Assembly: GCA_033961575.1 (NCBI GenBank)
Contig: CM066733.1
Span: 64,292,921 to 64,356,920 of the forward strand
Direction of reading: 5' to 3'
DNA length: 64,000 nt
Source of the DNA: Aselliscus stoliczkanus
Taxonomy: Eukaryota > Chordata > Mammalia > Chiroptera > Hipposideridae
Shown here: piece by piece, positions 12,902-22,524 of the stretch
Position numbering within the stretch: position 1 is the stretch's first letter
How the letters are laid out: every line of letters starts with the position of its first letter
The notes under the pieces: model-generated
The model's database searches: none
What the model was told of the DNA's origin: nothing
The model's input: only the letters and a program-made list of their open reading frames with translations
Translations under genes and position numbers: made by a program

Positions 12902-13784
12902 CCCCTTTGTTTGCTGCAAAAAGCTTTATTGTTTCAATTTGGTCCATGGCATGGGAGAGGGTCCGGGGTGGTGGGGTGGTTAGAAGGCTGCCTAGCGGTT
13001 TCAGGGAGAGGCTTAGGCAGAGGCCCAATGCCAGGGGGATGCAGAGGGGTCCCTCAAGGGCCTCTGGGCTCTAAAGGCTCCTAGTCGTGCTTGAGGGTGA
13101 GCCTTTCGAAGTACTCGCCAAGCCCGGCCTGGGGGCTGGCCAGCCTGCGGAGGTTAGTCAGGTGGTCGCCCATCTTCCTGATGAGTTTCACCTCCTCATC
13201 TAAGAAGTGGTTCTCCAGGAAGTCACAGACATGGGGGTCTGCGCGGGCAGAACCCAGCGCATGCAGATCCAAAAGGGCCTGGTTCAGGTTCTTCTCCATG
13301 GCATCCTGAGTTTTACCCCACTCATCTTGGGAAGGTTTCTACGAGTTGTGGAAGAAGGCGCGACCGCCACGCTGGTTTTGCATCTTCAAGAGATTCTGCA
13401 CCCACCTGCTTCTCGTCGGCCAACTCTGGGAAGAAGTGGCTCACGCCCTCTAGAGCCACATCTTCGCGGTGGAAATAGAAGCCCAGAGAGAGGTAGGGGT
13501 AGGAGGCTTGCAGATGCAAGTTCACCAGGCTGTTGACGGCGGCCTTCACCTCGGGGGAATACTTTTGACGAACTTGGGAGCTCATGGTTGCTCAGCAATA
13601 AGGAGCTAAGCTCAAATAACAGTGTTAGCTGGTCTCGGAGGTGGAGGATAGCTGAGTTGGTTCCAAAGGTTGAGACTGGAAAAGAGGTTGGAGGGTGGTC
13701 AGGCTGGCAGAAGGGGCATCCCTGGGTCTGTTCTGTCCAAACACTGCTGAAGCAAGAGACAGATGCAGGGGACCGCCACGGGAA
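12902..13784 (-). pseudogene. FTL: Ferritin light chain (FTL) processed pseudogene, full length
   Basis: This is an intronless minus-strand copy of an FTL mRNA. It has a 5' UTR with an iron-responsive element (13727-13759), a start ATG at 13585, an N-terminal frame to about 13400, an out-of-frame middle with deletion, a C-terminal frame ending ERLTLKHD and a stop at 13081-13083. The 3' UTR ends with an AATAAAGCTTTTTGCAGC signal and a short A-rich tail near 12902. Imperfect 15-bp flanking repeats (12887-12901 and 13785-13799) mark L1-mediated insertion. At least one frameshift after about residue 60 separates the two halves, and one residue is lost near the C-terminus (GEYFERL, where the parent has an extra L). 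It cannot encode ferritin. The divergence suggests an old copy. Confidence 0.95.
13727..13759 (-). promoter_or_regulatory. Relict iron-responsive element in the FTL retrocopy
   Basis: On the minus strand, TCTTGCTTCAG is followed by a CAGTGT loop (13741-13746) and TTGGACAGAACAGA. The upper stem UUCAG/UUGGA still pairs around the loop (one G-U replaces A-U relative to the L-ferritin form I remember). The bulged C is kept. It has a role only if transcribed; here it mainly shows that the retrocopy began near the parental cap site. Confidence 0.85.
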
Positions 13785-14423
13785 CTCACAGATTCCTTTA
13801 AATCAGGATTAAGTGTATAACATTCAACCAGATTTTTAAAACTGTATAAATATACAATCCAGCATAACGACATCATTGGAAAGAAAGCCAGTATAAATGT
13901 TGCAGAGCTTCCAGAACTATAATTGATTGGATTACAGTAGAAGTTTGAAAACGTTGATTAGAAAACATAGAGGTAAGGGGGGATTATAGTTTCTTTTGCA
14001 CGTAGCCTTAAGTAGTTAATGTCTTGTCTAAATGAGTGCCGATTCAATAGTTTCCTCTTGTAGAGCAGAGACTAATTCATTTCCTACTTTTCCATTCAGT
14101 GAACACTGCTAGGAACTGGGAAAACAAACCAATAAAAGGCACTTCCTGTACTCTGGAACAGAGTTCAGTAGCGTTTCAAAAGTGGTTTAAAACTTTTTAC
14201 CAACAAATTACATAAATCTGTTTATGGTACAGTACTTACTGCAGAGATACTTGGATGTGGAACCATTTTCCAGGCTCTCTGCTTCCTCAAGTTTGGATGC
14301 CAGATTCACCTCTTTCCCCCACCCCAGCCTTCTTGGTACCTGTGCTTAGGGTATCATTCTAGTCCACCCCCCCCCCACACACACACACATACAAAGTGCT
14401 TCAGAGAATATGTGAGAATCCAG

Positions 14424-14624
14424 ATGAGCCTGTATACACACTTTAAGAAAGGAAAAAATTTATTAAAATTGTAACACTCCATGTATACCGATTACAAAAG
14501 ATTAATACAAGTCACGTTTGACTTCTGCAATTCCAAGAGGTGCTCAAAGTGGTTACCATCAGTGTAATTTTAATACAATTTTTTCCTTTCTTAAAATGCA
14601 TATACCTTTTTTTGGCACCCTCTG
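14424..14624 (-). mobile_element. Mariner-type relic, copy 1 (minus)
   Basis: Inverted ends: the right end reads TTTTTTTGGCACCCTCTG followed by TA. The left end (about 14431) reads GTATACACACTTTAAGAAAGG, which matches the complement of the right inner end, though its outermost bases have decayed. On the minus strand, at about 14510-14560, the last residues of a mariner transposase (an FEHLLELQ motif) can be read. Internal deletion left a roughly 200-bp MITE-like element. Confidence 0.65.
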
Positions 14625-14634
14625 TAGTTCTGTA

Positions 14635-14636
<2 letters not shown>

Positions 14637-14679
<43 letters not shown>

Positions 14680-14692
14680 ATGTGTGTGTAGT
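14637..14692. repeat. (GT)n microsatellite
   Basis: A long GT run adjoins the mariner relic. A C-run followed by (CA)n lies at about 14369-14390. Confidence 0.95.
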
Positions 14693-15274
14693 GTAGGTGG
14701 TGGTTAGTGTTGAAACTGGTAGGTCCTGTGATTCATGTCTCATGGCCAAAATTTCGTGGTAAAGGCAGTCTTACCCAAAGAGCAAGCCAAACTGCAATGC
14801 AGACCTACCTTTCCACATATTGTCTACCTCCTTGACCTCTGAAATCTGATTTCAACAGTCAATAAATTGAATCTAGTGAGCCCATCCACTGACAGCTCCA
14901 TAATGATGTAGCTGCCTCAGGTTCAGATCTCCCTCCTGCGTTAAAGATCCGAATTACCAGTAACCCAATCAGTATTCTTTTCACATTTATCATACTTTCA
15001 TAGTGGTGGTGAAAAGGATCAATAACAACCCCCAAATAATTCTAGGCAACCCCATGATACAAATACACATTTTTATAAAAGGATTCCTATGAGTCAGACC
15101 TAAACCCAGTAGTGTTGATTTACACATTGTTTAAATTGTCCACTGAAGAGACAGAATATTTTCTTGACACAAAATTTCTGTGAATGCTTTTTTATTGTGA
15201 AAAGGAGTGACTCTTCCAATAAAATGGTAAAGTGTAATTCAAACCTTCTTGCTAGAATTTTGGACAAATTACTA

Positions 15275-15505
15275 GGGGTGCCAAAAACAAGTATACAAAT
15301 GCACACTTTGGTCAATGTTGCTCAAGCAGTAGTTCGCCGTAATCAGAAGTGTCTGGATGCTGATGGTAGCCACTTTGAGCACCTCTTGTAATTGCAGAAG
15401 TCAGACATGACTTGTATTCATCTTTTGTTATCAGTATGTATTGAGTATTGCAATTTTAATTTTTTTTCCTTTAAAATGCGTATACATTTTTTTTGGCACC
15501 CTCGC
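15275..15505 (+). mobile_element. Mariner-type relic, copy 2 (plus)
   Basis: The ends are GGGGTGCCAAAAACAAGTATAC and its inverted partner GTATACATTTTTTTTGGCACC, flanked by TA on both sides (15273-15274, 15506-15507). Inside, 15320-15391 encodes the extreme C-terminus of a mariner transposase (RRNQKCLDADGSHFEHLL and stop). It is an internally deleted, non-autonomous copy of the same family as 14424-14624, in opposite orientation. Confidence 0.75.
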
Positions 15506-16271
15506 TATGAAAGATCTGTGCTATGGAGTTGAGGAATTACTAAGAAAGTGGAGAATCAAAAGGCTAAGATTCATAAGAAGGAAGAAAACTGTAAACATGA
15601 GCCCCTAATGGAATCTGAGAGTTCTGGAAGAGGCAGCTGAGAGGCTGAAAAGCTAATCTAATTAAAGGGGGGGGGGGGGGCAGAATAGGAGAGAAAACAA
15701 GATATAAAGAAGACAAAAAAGCAGAACATTTAAAAATCATAAGAGCCTACTTTACACTATTTGGCATAAACAATTTTGAAAATACAGATGAAATGGATAA
15801 TTTCCTAGGAAAAATATTCAACAAAATTGATTCCAGTGAGAGAGAAAACTAAAACCAATTTCTGTATTAAAAATGGGGGATGTTATAAACTATTGTACAG
15901 AAATGTATCAGGCCCAAAAGACAAGAATCTTTTTTAGTGCCTCTTTATTGAGTTCGATTATTAACATTATAGTTGCCTCATAAAACTAGTGTTTTAGAAA
16001 AAGACGTACATGAGTTTTTGAAGTGACTATAACAGTGATATCAAACCTGATAATAATAGCACCAAAGAAAGGAAACTATGGACCAATCTCAAATGAGGGG
16101 GAGGAAAGCAAAATGGAAAATCAAATCCAACTACATCAATAGCTAAATGTAAATAGACTGAGCATTTCAATTAAATGGCAGAGATTGTCAAATGGGATGA
16201 AAAAGCAAGATCCATATGTAGTCTACAAGAGATACACTTTAAATAGAAAGGCAAATTGAAAGCAAACAAAA

Positions 16272-16309
16272 TTATATACCATACAAACTGTTATATACCA
16301 TACAAACTG
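16272..16309. repeat. Perfect 19-bp tandem duplication in L1
   Basis: TTATATACCATACAAACTG occurs twice without change. Confidence 0.95.
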
Positions 16310-16488
16310 TCAGAAACCTGGAATGCCTATATTAATATCAAATAAAGTAATCTTTCAAGATAAGACTTCCCAGAGATAGAAGCGGCCATTTCACAATGAT
16401 ATAAGAACCAATAAATCTTGAAGACAACAATTATAAATGGTCACACCTTAAAAAACAAAACAAAAAAAGTTTAAAAGTTTGTGGATCA

Positions 16489-19349
16489 GGAGACAACCAA
16501 GATGGCACATTAGGTTAATGCTGTGTTTACCTTCTCTTACAACCATGTCAAAATTACAACTAATCTACACAACAACCATTATTGAGAATCGCTTAAAATC
16601 AAGCTGAACTGAAGCCTTTCAACTAAGGATGCACAGAAGAAGCTACCTCCAGACTGATAGGAGGGGCAGAGATGCTGAATGGGCTGGTCCCACATCCACT
16701 TGTGACCATTGAAGATTGGGAGGGCTATTTTGGCTGTGGGGGGTCCCCCATCCCCTAAAGGAGCAAGAGATCCCAGCCCCACCCCAGTCCAGTGTTCCAG
16801 TGCCAGGGAGAGAGGTCCCCATAATTTTTGGTTGTGAAACACAGCAGAAATTGTGACTGAATGTGACTGAGTGCAGCTGCACTCCCAGGCGCACCTCTGA
16901 AAGGGACCACACATGGGCTTACCCGCCAATGGAGTCGCTTGTTCTGAGCTCCAGCACTGGGGTGGCAGCCGGAGAGGCAGAAGGGACATAAGGTGGGTAA
17001 CTGAGTTGTCTGGCATGGGACGGAAGCTGGAGAGATGGCTCTCTCCTGGATGGGGAAGCTGGTGGAGGCCATTGTTTCTTTGTTGAGCCCTCCCCCTTCC
17101 CGGCGTGCAGACATAGGCAGCTGCAATATCTGAGTCTCTGCAGTTCATTCGCCTTGTCCTGGCTATTCGAGACCCCCTCCACCCAAATTTCAGGCATACC
17201 TAGGCCGCTTTCAGTGGCTTTTTCATGCAGACCGCCTGCTTTGGCTCAAGCTGCAGACTTTCCCAGACAAGCAGCATCTGGCTTGAGTGTGTCCTGTGCC
17301 TCTGGCTGAGCAGCACTAAGTCAGCACTAGTGGCAGCCGGCCTTGATTCATGGCTTGGCCTCTCGAGGCACTTCCAAGCACAGCATGGGTGGCAGCCATC
17401 TACGGATTTCTTTCTGGCTCCTGCTGGGTGGCCCTGGGTGGGGCATGGGCTGTGACTGAAGTAGACCTACAGCATATTCCCTCCAAGGTGGTCCTGGGGC
17501 TGGTGCTCCCAGTGGCCAGCTTTAAAAATGAGCTGGAGCATCATCCAGCCACCTCCAAGTACGATACATCGAAGGTGGATTGGGCAAGCACCAGAGTCCT
17601 GCTGAGGCAGATCCTGCTCCGTAGGATCAACCCCTGCATGACAACTGTTCTACTGTAGTCAAGGCCAGCCCTCACAACCAGCGAGCCCAAAGGTCGGTCC
17701 CTCCCCTTGATGTGCAATTATCAACCAAGGCTCAACTAATGTGCAATTATCAACCAAGGCTCAACTACAAGAGGAGGGCACACACAACCCACACAAGGGA
17801 CACACCTGGCTCAGGTGACCAGAACTCTGAAGCACACCTACTACATAAGGCCACTCTACTAATACCGGAAGACATAGCAGCCCTACTTAATTACATAGAA
17901 ACAAACACAGAGGCAGCCAAAATAGGGAGATAAAGAAACGTCCCAAATAAAAGAACAGAACAAAGCTCCAGAAAAAGAACTAAGCAAAATGGAGATAAGC
18001 TAATCTATCAGATGCAGAGTTCCAAACACTGGTTATAAGAATGCTCAATGATCTCATGGAGAGCTTCAACACGGATATAGGAAGCATAAAAATGGAAATG
18101 GAAACCATGAAAAAGAACCAGTCAGAAATCAAGGATACAATAATGGAAATGAAGAATACATTACAGGGAATCAACAGTAGATTAGATGAAGCAGAGGATC
18201 CAACCAGTGATGTAGAAGATAAGGTAGCAGAAAACTCCCAACCAGAAAAGCAAAAAGGAAAAGAAACTGAAGAGAGTTTAACTGGCCTCCAGGACAATAT
18301 CAAGCATCCCAACATTTGCATTATAAGGGTACCAGAAGGAATTGAAAACCTATTTGAAGGAATAAAACTTCCTGAACCTGGTGAAGGAAATGGACATACA
18401 AACCCAGGAAGCACAGAGAGTCTCAAACAAGATGAACCAAAAGAGGCCAACACCAAGACACATCATAATTAAAATGCCAAAGGTTAAATACAAAGAGAGA
18501 ATCTTAAAAGCAGCAAGAGAAAAGCAGTTAGTTACCTACAAGGGAAACCCCATAAATCTGTCAGCTGATTTCTCAACAGAAACTTTGCAGGCCAGGAGGG
18601 AGTGGCAGGAAATATTTCAAGTGATGAAAAGCAACAACATACAACCAAGATCGCTCTACACAGCAAGGCTGTCATTTAGAGCTGAGGGACAGATAAGGAG
18701 CTTCTCAAACAAGAAAAAGCTGAAAGAGTTCATCACCACCAAACCAGTATTACAAGGAATCTTAGAGGAGATCCTTTAAGATGGGAGGGGGGTTAAGGAT
18801 GGGTGAAAAGGGAAGGGATTAAGAAGTATAAATTGGTTGTTATACAGTAGTCATGGGGATGTAGGGTATAGCATAAGGAATATAGTCAATAATATTGTAA
18901 TAACTAGATATGGCACCAGATAGGTACTAGATCTATCAGAGTGTTAGATGGAAATGGGGTTGGGGACAGGGTGAAAAAGATGAGGTATTAAGAAATACAA
19001 ATTGATAGTACATTATATAGGGGAATATAATCAACAATGTAAAGATCATGTAAGGTTCCAGGTGGGCACTGGACTTATCAGGGGTCACTTCACAGACTGT
19101 GTAGGTGCCTGACCAATGCACTATACACCTGAAGAGCTGAAGAGGAATAATATTGAATGTCAACTATAACTAAATATATAGGTATATATAGTCATGGGAT
19201 GTGGAGTACAACATAGGGAAGATAGTTGATGATATTGTAACAGATAAGATTTCAGAGGAGTAGTAGCTTGGGGGGTGGGTTATGACTTTATGAGGGTTTT
19301 ACATTACATTGCTTTGTACAACTAAAACTAATAAAAAAATAAATTTAAA
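16489..19349 (+). mobile_element. HAL1-type element (ORF1 without ORF2), full length
   Basis: A perfect 16-bp target duplication, AAAAGTTTGTGGATCA, lies at 16473-16488 and 19350-19365. The element has a GC-rich 5' UTR (16489-18040) and then L1-type ORF1 sequence: coiled coil from 18041, then the RNA-binding and C-terminal part in another frame up to the stop at 18777-18779. An L1-like 3' UTR with an AATAAAAAAATAAATTT tail follows directly. No ORF2 sequence is present between ORF1 and the 3' UTR, which defines half-L1 (HAL1) elements. The frameshift between 18381 and 18472 makes ORF1 non-functional here. The 5' UTR holds a perfect 29-bp tandem duplication (17710-17738, 17739-17767). Confidence 0.85.
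18041..18779 (+). pseudogene. HAL1 ORF1p-like coding relic (frameshifted)
   Basis: The first frame, 18041-18472, encodes a heptad-rich coiled coil followed by the RRM-like start (NICIIRVPEG, a variant of the L1 ORF1p motif). The second frame, 18381-18779, carries the [13 protein letters not shown] motif and the C-terminal domain (GNPINLSADFSTETLQARREW). The frames overlap, so one indel separates them. The L1 ORF1p family binds RNA as a trimer and acts as a chaperone in retrotransposition. Confidence 0.85.
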
Positions 19350-19480
19350 AAAAGTTTGTGGATCAAAAAGTAACTAAGGAAAGATAGAGAATCCATAAAC
19401 ATAACTGAAGAATTTAGCACTCCTCCCTTATGTAATTGATATAACAACCAGACCAAGAAAAAAAAATCAGTAATGATGAG

Positions 19481-20591
19481 TAATTAGCTTTATAAAGTAG
19501 CATCACAATAGGTATAAAATTATTAAATGTTAATGTTGGAATAAGTATCTTCTCTAATACATTAAGTCAAAATAGCGTAAGATTTGATGGTTAGGATACA
19601 ATACAGTTTCTAAAATTGTTTCATTTGACTTTTTTTCATACTTTGAATTCTTCCCTTTTCCTGGTCTGATTAACTTTTTCACCTTGCTGAAATGCCAAAT
19701 TTCCACATTTTGTATTTATATAGCAGAATATGCTAGGTAAAGTGTTAAATATATATCACTGTTTTTATTATTGAGCAAATATTATACTTATTAGGAATGA
19801 TAGAATTTAAAAGAACTCTTAGCACTTTAATTAAAGACGTTTTACCTCTCTTACAATACTCCCTCCTGACACCTTTAGAAAGTCTTTCTAAGCCAATTAC
19901 CAGGAAGGGAATTATAGCAAGTTGTTTCTGAAAATGCTGAGGTGTGTGCCTTCTAAAGAAAAGTCCACAATGAGCACTAAGAGTTTCTAAGCTCTTTCTT
20001 CCTAAACCCCTAAAAAGCATGAATTGTGAAAGGGGGATGCTGTATGTTAAATTCAATAATGGTACAAGCATTTCTGTCTAAATTCAGCACAAAAATTACA
20101 GGTTAGGCAAATCATAAGTAAGTGCAGAAGCCTCTTTCTACCTTTGGACAATTTTCATAAATTTTAAAACAATGAGGGAAAAATCTTTACTTTAGGTAAA
20201 TAATTTAGAGAACATTCCCTTAACCTTCAAGGTTCATCTCCATGAACTAATTTCTACCATTGAAGTATTATTTCTGTAAGCATACTTTCTACAAGAGATA
20301 ATTTTTAAAAGATAATTTCTCTATTCAAAATAAGCCCTTGGAAGAAAATTTAAGCTCTTTTTTCTTCCCTAGTTGTCCAGACTAGTTGGAAGTGGAGCTG
20401 TATAGCTCAGTTCTCCAATGTATTTAAAAATATACAGAGAGTTCTCTGTTGAAGTTTTTAAAATGAGCTCTTCCACAGTAAAACTGTATGTCATGAAAGT
20501 GGATTAAATAAAAGAAGATTGGAGGCAACATAATCAAATCAGGAAAAGTTCATACCAGTTTCATTTCTGAACAATTAGTCAAAATATTCTT
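19481..20591. other. AT-rich insertion of unknown origin within the L1
   Basis: About 1.1 kb separates L1 text from the long SINE. It resembles neither L1 nor a known SINE and has no convincing reading frame. It may be the 3' UTR part of the minus-strand relic at about 21280-22330, which would then span both SINEs. No poly(A) end was located. Confidence 0.35.
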
Positions 20592-21053
20592 TTTTTTTTT
20601 TTAAAGATTTTATTGGGGAATTAGGGGAGGGGAACAGCATTGGGGAACTGGGGAAGGGGAACAGACAAGTTGCTGTCCTTTTGTTCTTCAGTCTAGTTGT
20701 GGAGGACGTTGCTTCACTGGCCCATGTTGGTATCATCATTGCGCTCTTCACAGGTGAGGCAGATTGGTCGCCGGCCTCTGGACGGCCACTCACAGCAGCT
20801 CTTGGCAGCTCACACCAGCTGCCAGTCGCTCACACTGGTTGCCGGCCACTCACTATAGCCTATGGCAGCCTACTGCAGCAGGGGCTGCAGCTATGCCATC
20901 CCTGGGGACTCACAGCAGCCCAGCTCCAGGTGGAGCTGTTGTTCACCATCTTAGCTGTAGAGGGCAGTGTCACTGGCCCTTATATGCAGGATCCAAACCG
21001 GGGCCGCTGGCATCCCAAGTCAGCTCTTAACCAACGCACCACTTGGCCGGCCC
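20592..21053 (-). mobile_element. Long composite tRNA-derived SINE, copy 1
   Basis: On the minus strand: a GGGCCGGCC head with tRNA-type A and B boxes, then a GC-rich body of short imperfect tandem units (GGCAGCTCACACCAGCT-like), then a unique stretch. The tail contains CTTGTCTGTTCCCC and a CAATAAAATCTTTAAA signal, then poly(A) (poly(T) on + at 20592). The target duplication CAAAATATTCTT flanks it. It is about 460 bp, far longer than the roughly 115-bp short form. Confidence 0.85.
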
Positions 21054-21284
21054 CAAAATATTCTTAACACAATAATTTTTACTGTCTTCCATTTCAGCAC
21101 TTTAAAAAGTTCTGTAGAATCCACATTCTTAAACTTGGCCTAGTTAAGTTTTATCCTGGGAAGATACATGTGCTGTTACTATACAGGAAAATAAATACAA
21201 AATATATCCCTCTATCACCCAGGCATCCTGGGTTATTTATGCTTAAGGTTATTTACTTAAAAATGATAACAGAAAGCTTACCTG

Positions 21285-22330
21285 ACATGCAAAGGCAATA
21301 CTGCTTCTGGACCAAGACCTCTATTTCTACAAACTGGCACAGGCTCTGTGAGAGTGGCTTAAACAGTTTCTTCTCCAAGTCCTCCTTTACTAGTGATGAC
21401 ATTTCCTCCAGTCCCACTTGGCCTGATATCTTGGTTCAAGTTCACCTTTTCTCTCCTTTTGCTTCCTAGATTGCTTGTTTGGGTTTGCAGCTCATGATGA
21501 ATCAGGCCCACCTCACTCCCAGCCAGACCAAAGCTTCCAGCGTGCTCCACGGGGTCATAACCCTCGCTGCGGTATCTGCTCAGTGGCTCCGGCAGTGACA
21601 GCTGCAAAAATACAGGAGCATTGGGCCTGCCGAGTGACGTGTTGGTTAAGAGCTGTCTCAGGACGCCGGCTCTGAGCATCAGGACCCCAGTTCGGATCCC
21701 ACATATGAGGGCCAGTGACACTGCCCTCTACAGTGAAGGTGGTTAACAGCAGCTCCACCTGGATCTGGGTTGCTGAGTCCCCAAGGATGGCATAGCTGCA
21801 GTAGGCTGCCATAGGCTACAGTGAGTGGCCAGCAGCCAGCGTGAGCTGCTGGCAGCCGGAGTGAGCTGTCAAGAGCTGGTGTGAGCTGCCAAGAGCCGCC
21901 GTGAGCGGCCATCCAGAGGCCGGCGACTAATCTGCCTCACCCGGGAAGAGCGCAATGATGATACCAACATGGGCCAGTGAAGCAACGTCCTCCACAACTA
22001 GACTGAAGAACAAAAAAGGACCACAACTTGTCTGTTCCCCTTCCCTGGTACCCCAATGCTGTTCCCCTCCCCCAATTCTCCAATAAAATCTTTAAAGAAA
22101 AAAATACAGCAGCATCAGCCCCACTGTCACTGTTCAGCATTAAGCCCAAGCAGGCTGCTGTCTGGAGTTCTCCCGTGGTTTGTTGATGGGGAACATATTG
22201 ATGAATACCAGCAGATATACTTGTGGAGTCTCCTGGGTATTCAGTCTAGCAGCCTTTTTCGGTTTCGCATCGGTTTCGCATTCGGTTTCTGCAGAGAAAA
22301 ACCACTACCTCAGCTTGATTCCATTATATA
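21285..22330 (-). pseudogene. Unidentified minus-strand reading-frame relic (possible retrocopy), split by a SINE
   Basis: If the SINE at 21623-22103 and one target copy are set aside, a minus-strand frame stays open for well over 100 codons, from about 22240 to about 21360. It looks like genuine protein (includes LSRYRSEGYDPVEHAGSFG). After an apparent frameshift it continues as [18 protein letters not shown] and QKQYCLCMS to about 21285, where CAG|GTAAGC follows. An in-frame stop lies just upstream of the open part. I do not recognise the parent gene. It may be a retrocopy inserted in the L1, or chance. Confidence 0.35.
21623..22103 (+). mobile_element. Long composite tRNA-derived SINE, copy 2
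   Basis: The head GGGCCTGCCGAGTGACG is followed by the same GC-rich tandem body (here GGCAGCCGGAGTGAGCTG-like units), the unique stretch, the CTTGTCTGTTCCCCTTCCC tail and CAATAAAATCTTTAAAG. The flanking AAAAATACAGGAGCAT / AAAAATACAGCAGCAT duplication is imperfect. It is in the opposite orientation to copy 1, about 570 bp away. Confidence 0.85.
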
Positions 22331-22524
22331 AATCAGCTGTCTGACTCTATTGATTAGGATTGTTTTCCATTAAGAACTTTGCTGTCATGGGCAAGACAAA
22401 AATGAACACTGACACTGCCAACAAGCCTCTTTCCTTCTTTTCTTTCCCCTTCTACAATCAATTCAGACTTTTGCTTCTGTGAGACCAATTCCTGGGCCTG
22501 AATTACATTTGTTTTTTCTATTTG

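Noticed and set aside
13081..13585. Ferritin light chain as a working gene
   Set aside because: Intronless, frameshifted and internally deleted, flanked by target-duplication repeats: a processed pseudogene.
16579..17148. 189-codon minus-strand open frame
   Set aside because: It lies antisense within the GC-rich 5' UTR of the HAL1 element, has low protein character, and overlapping frames on the same strand are equally open.
20681..21067. 128-codon open frame
   Set aside because: It is antisense to a long tRNA-derived SINE. The same frame recurs in other copies of that SINE, for example 29601-29897 and 56753-57214.
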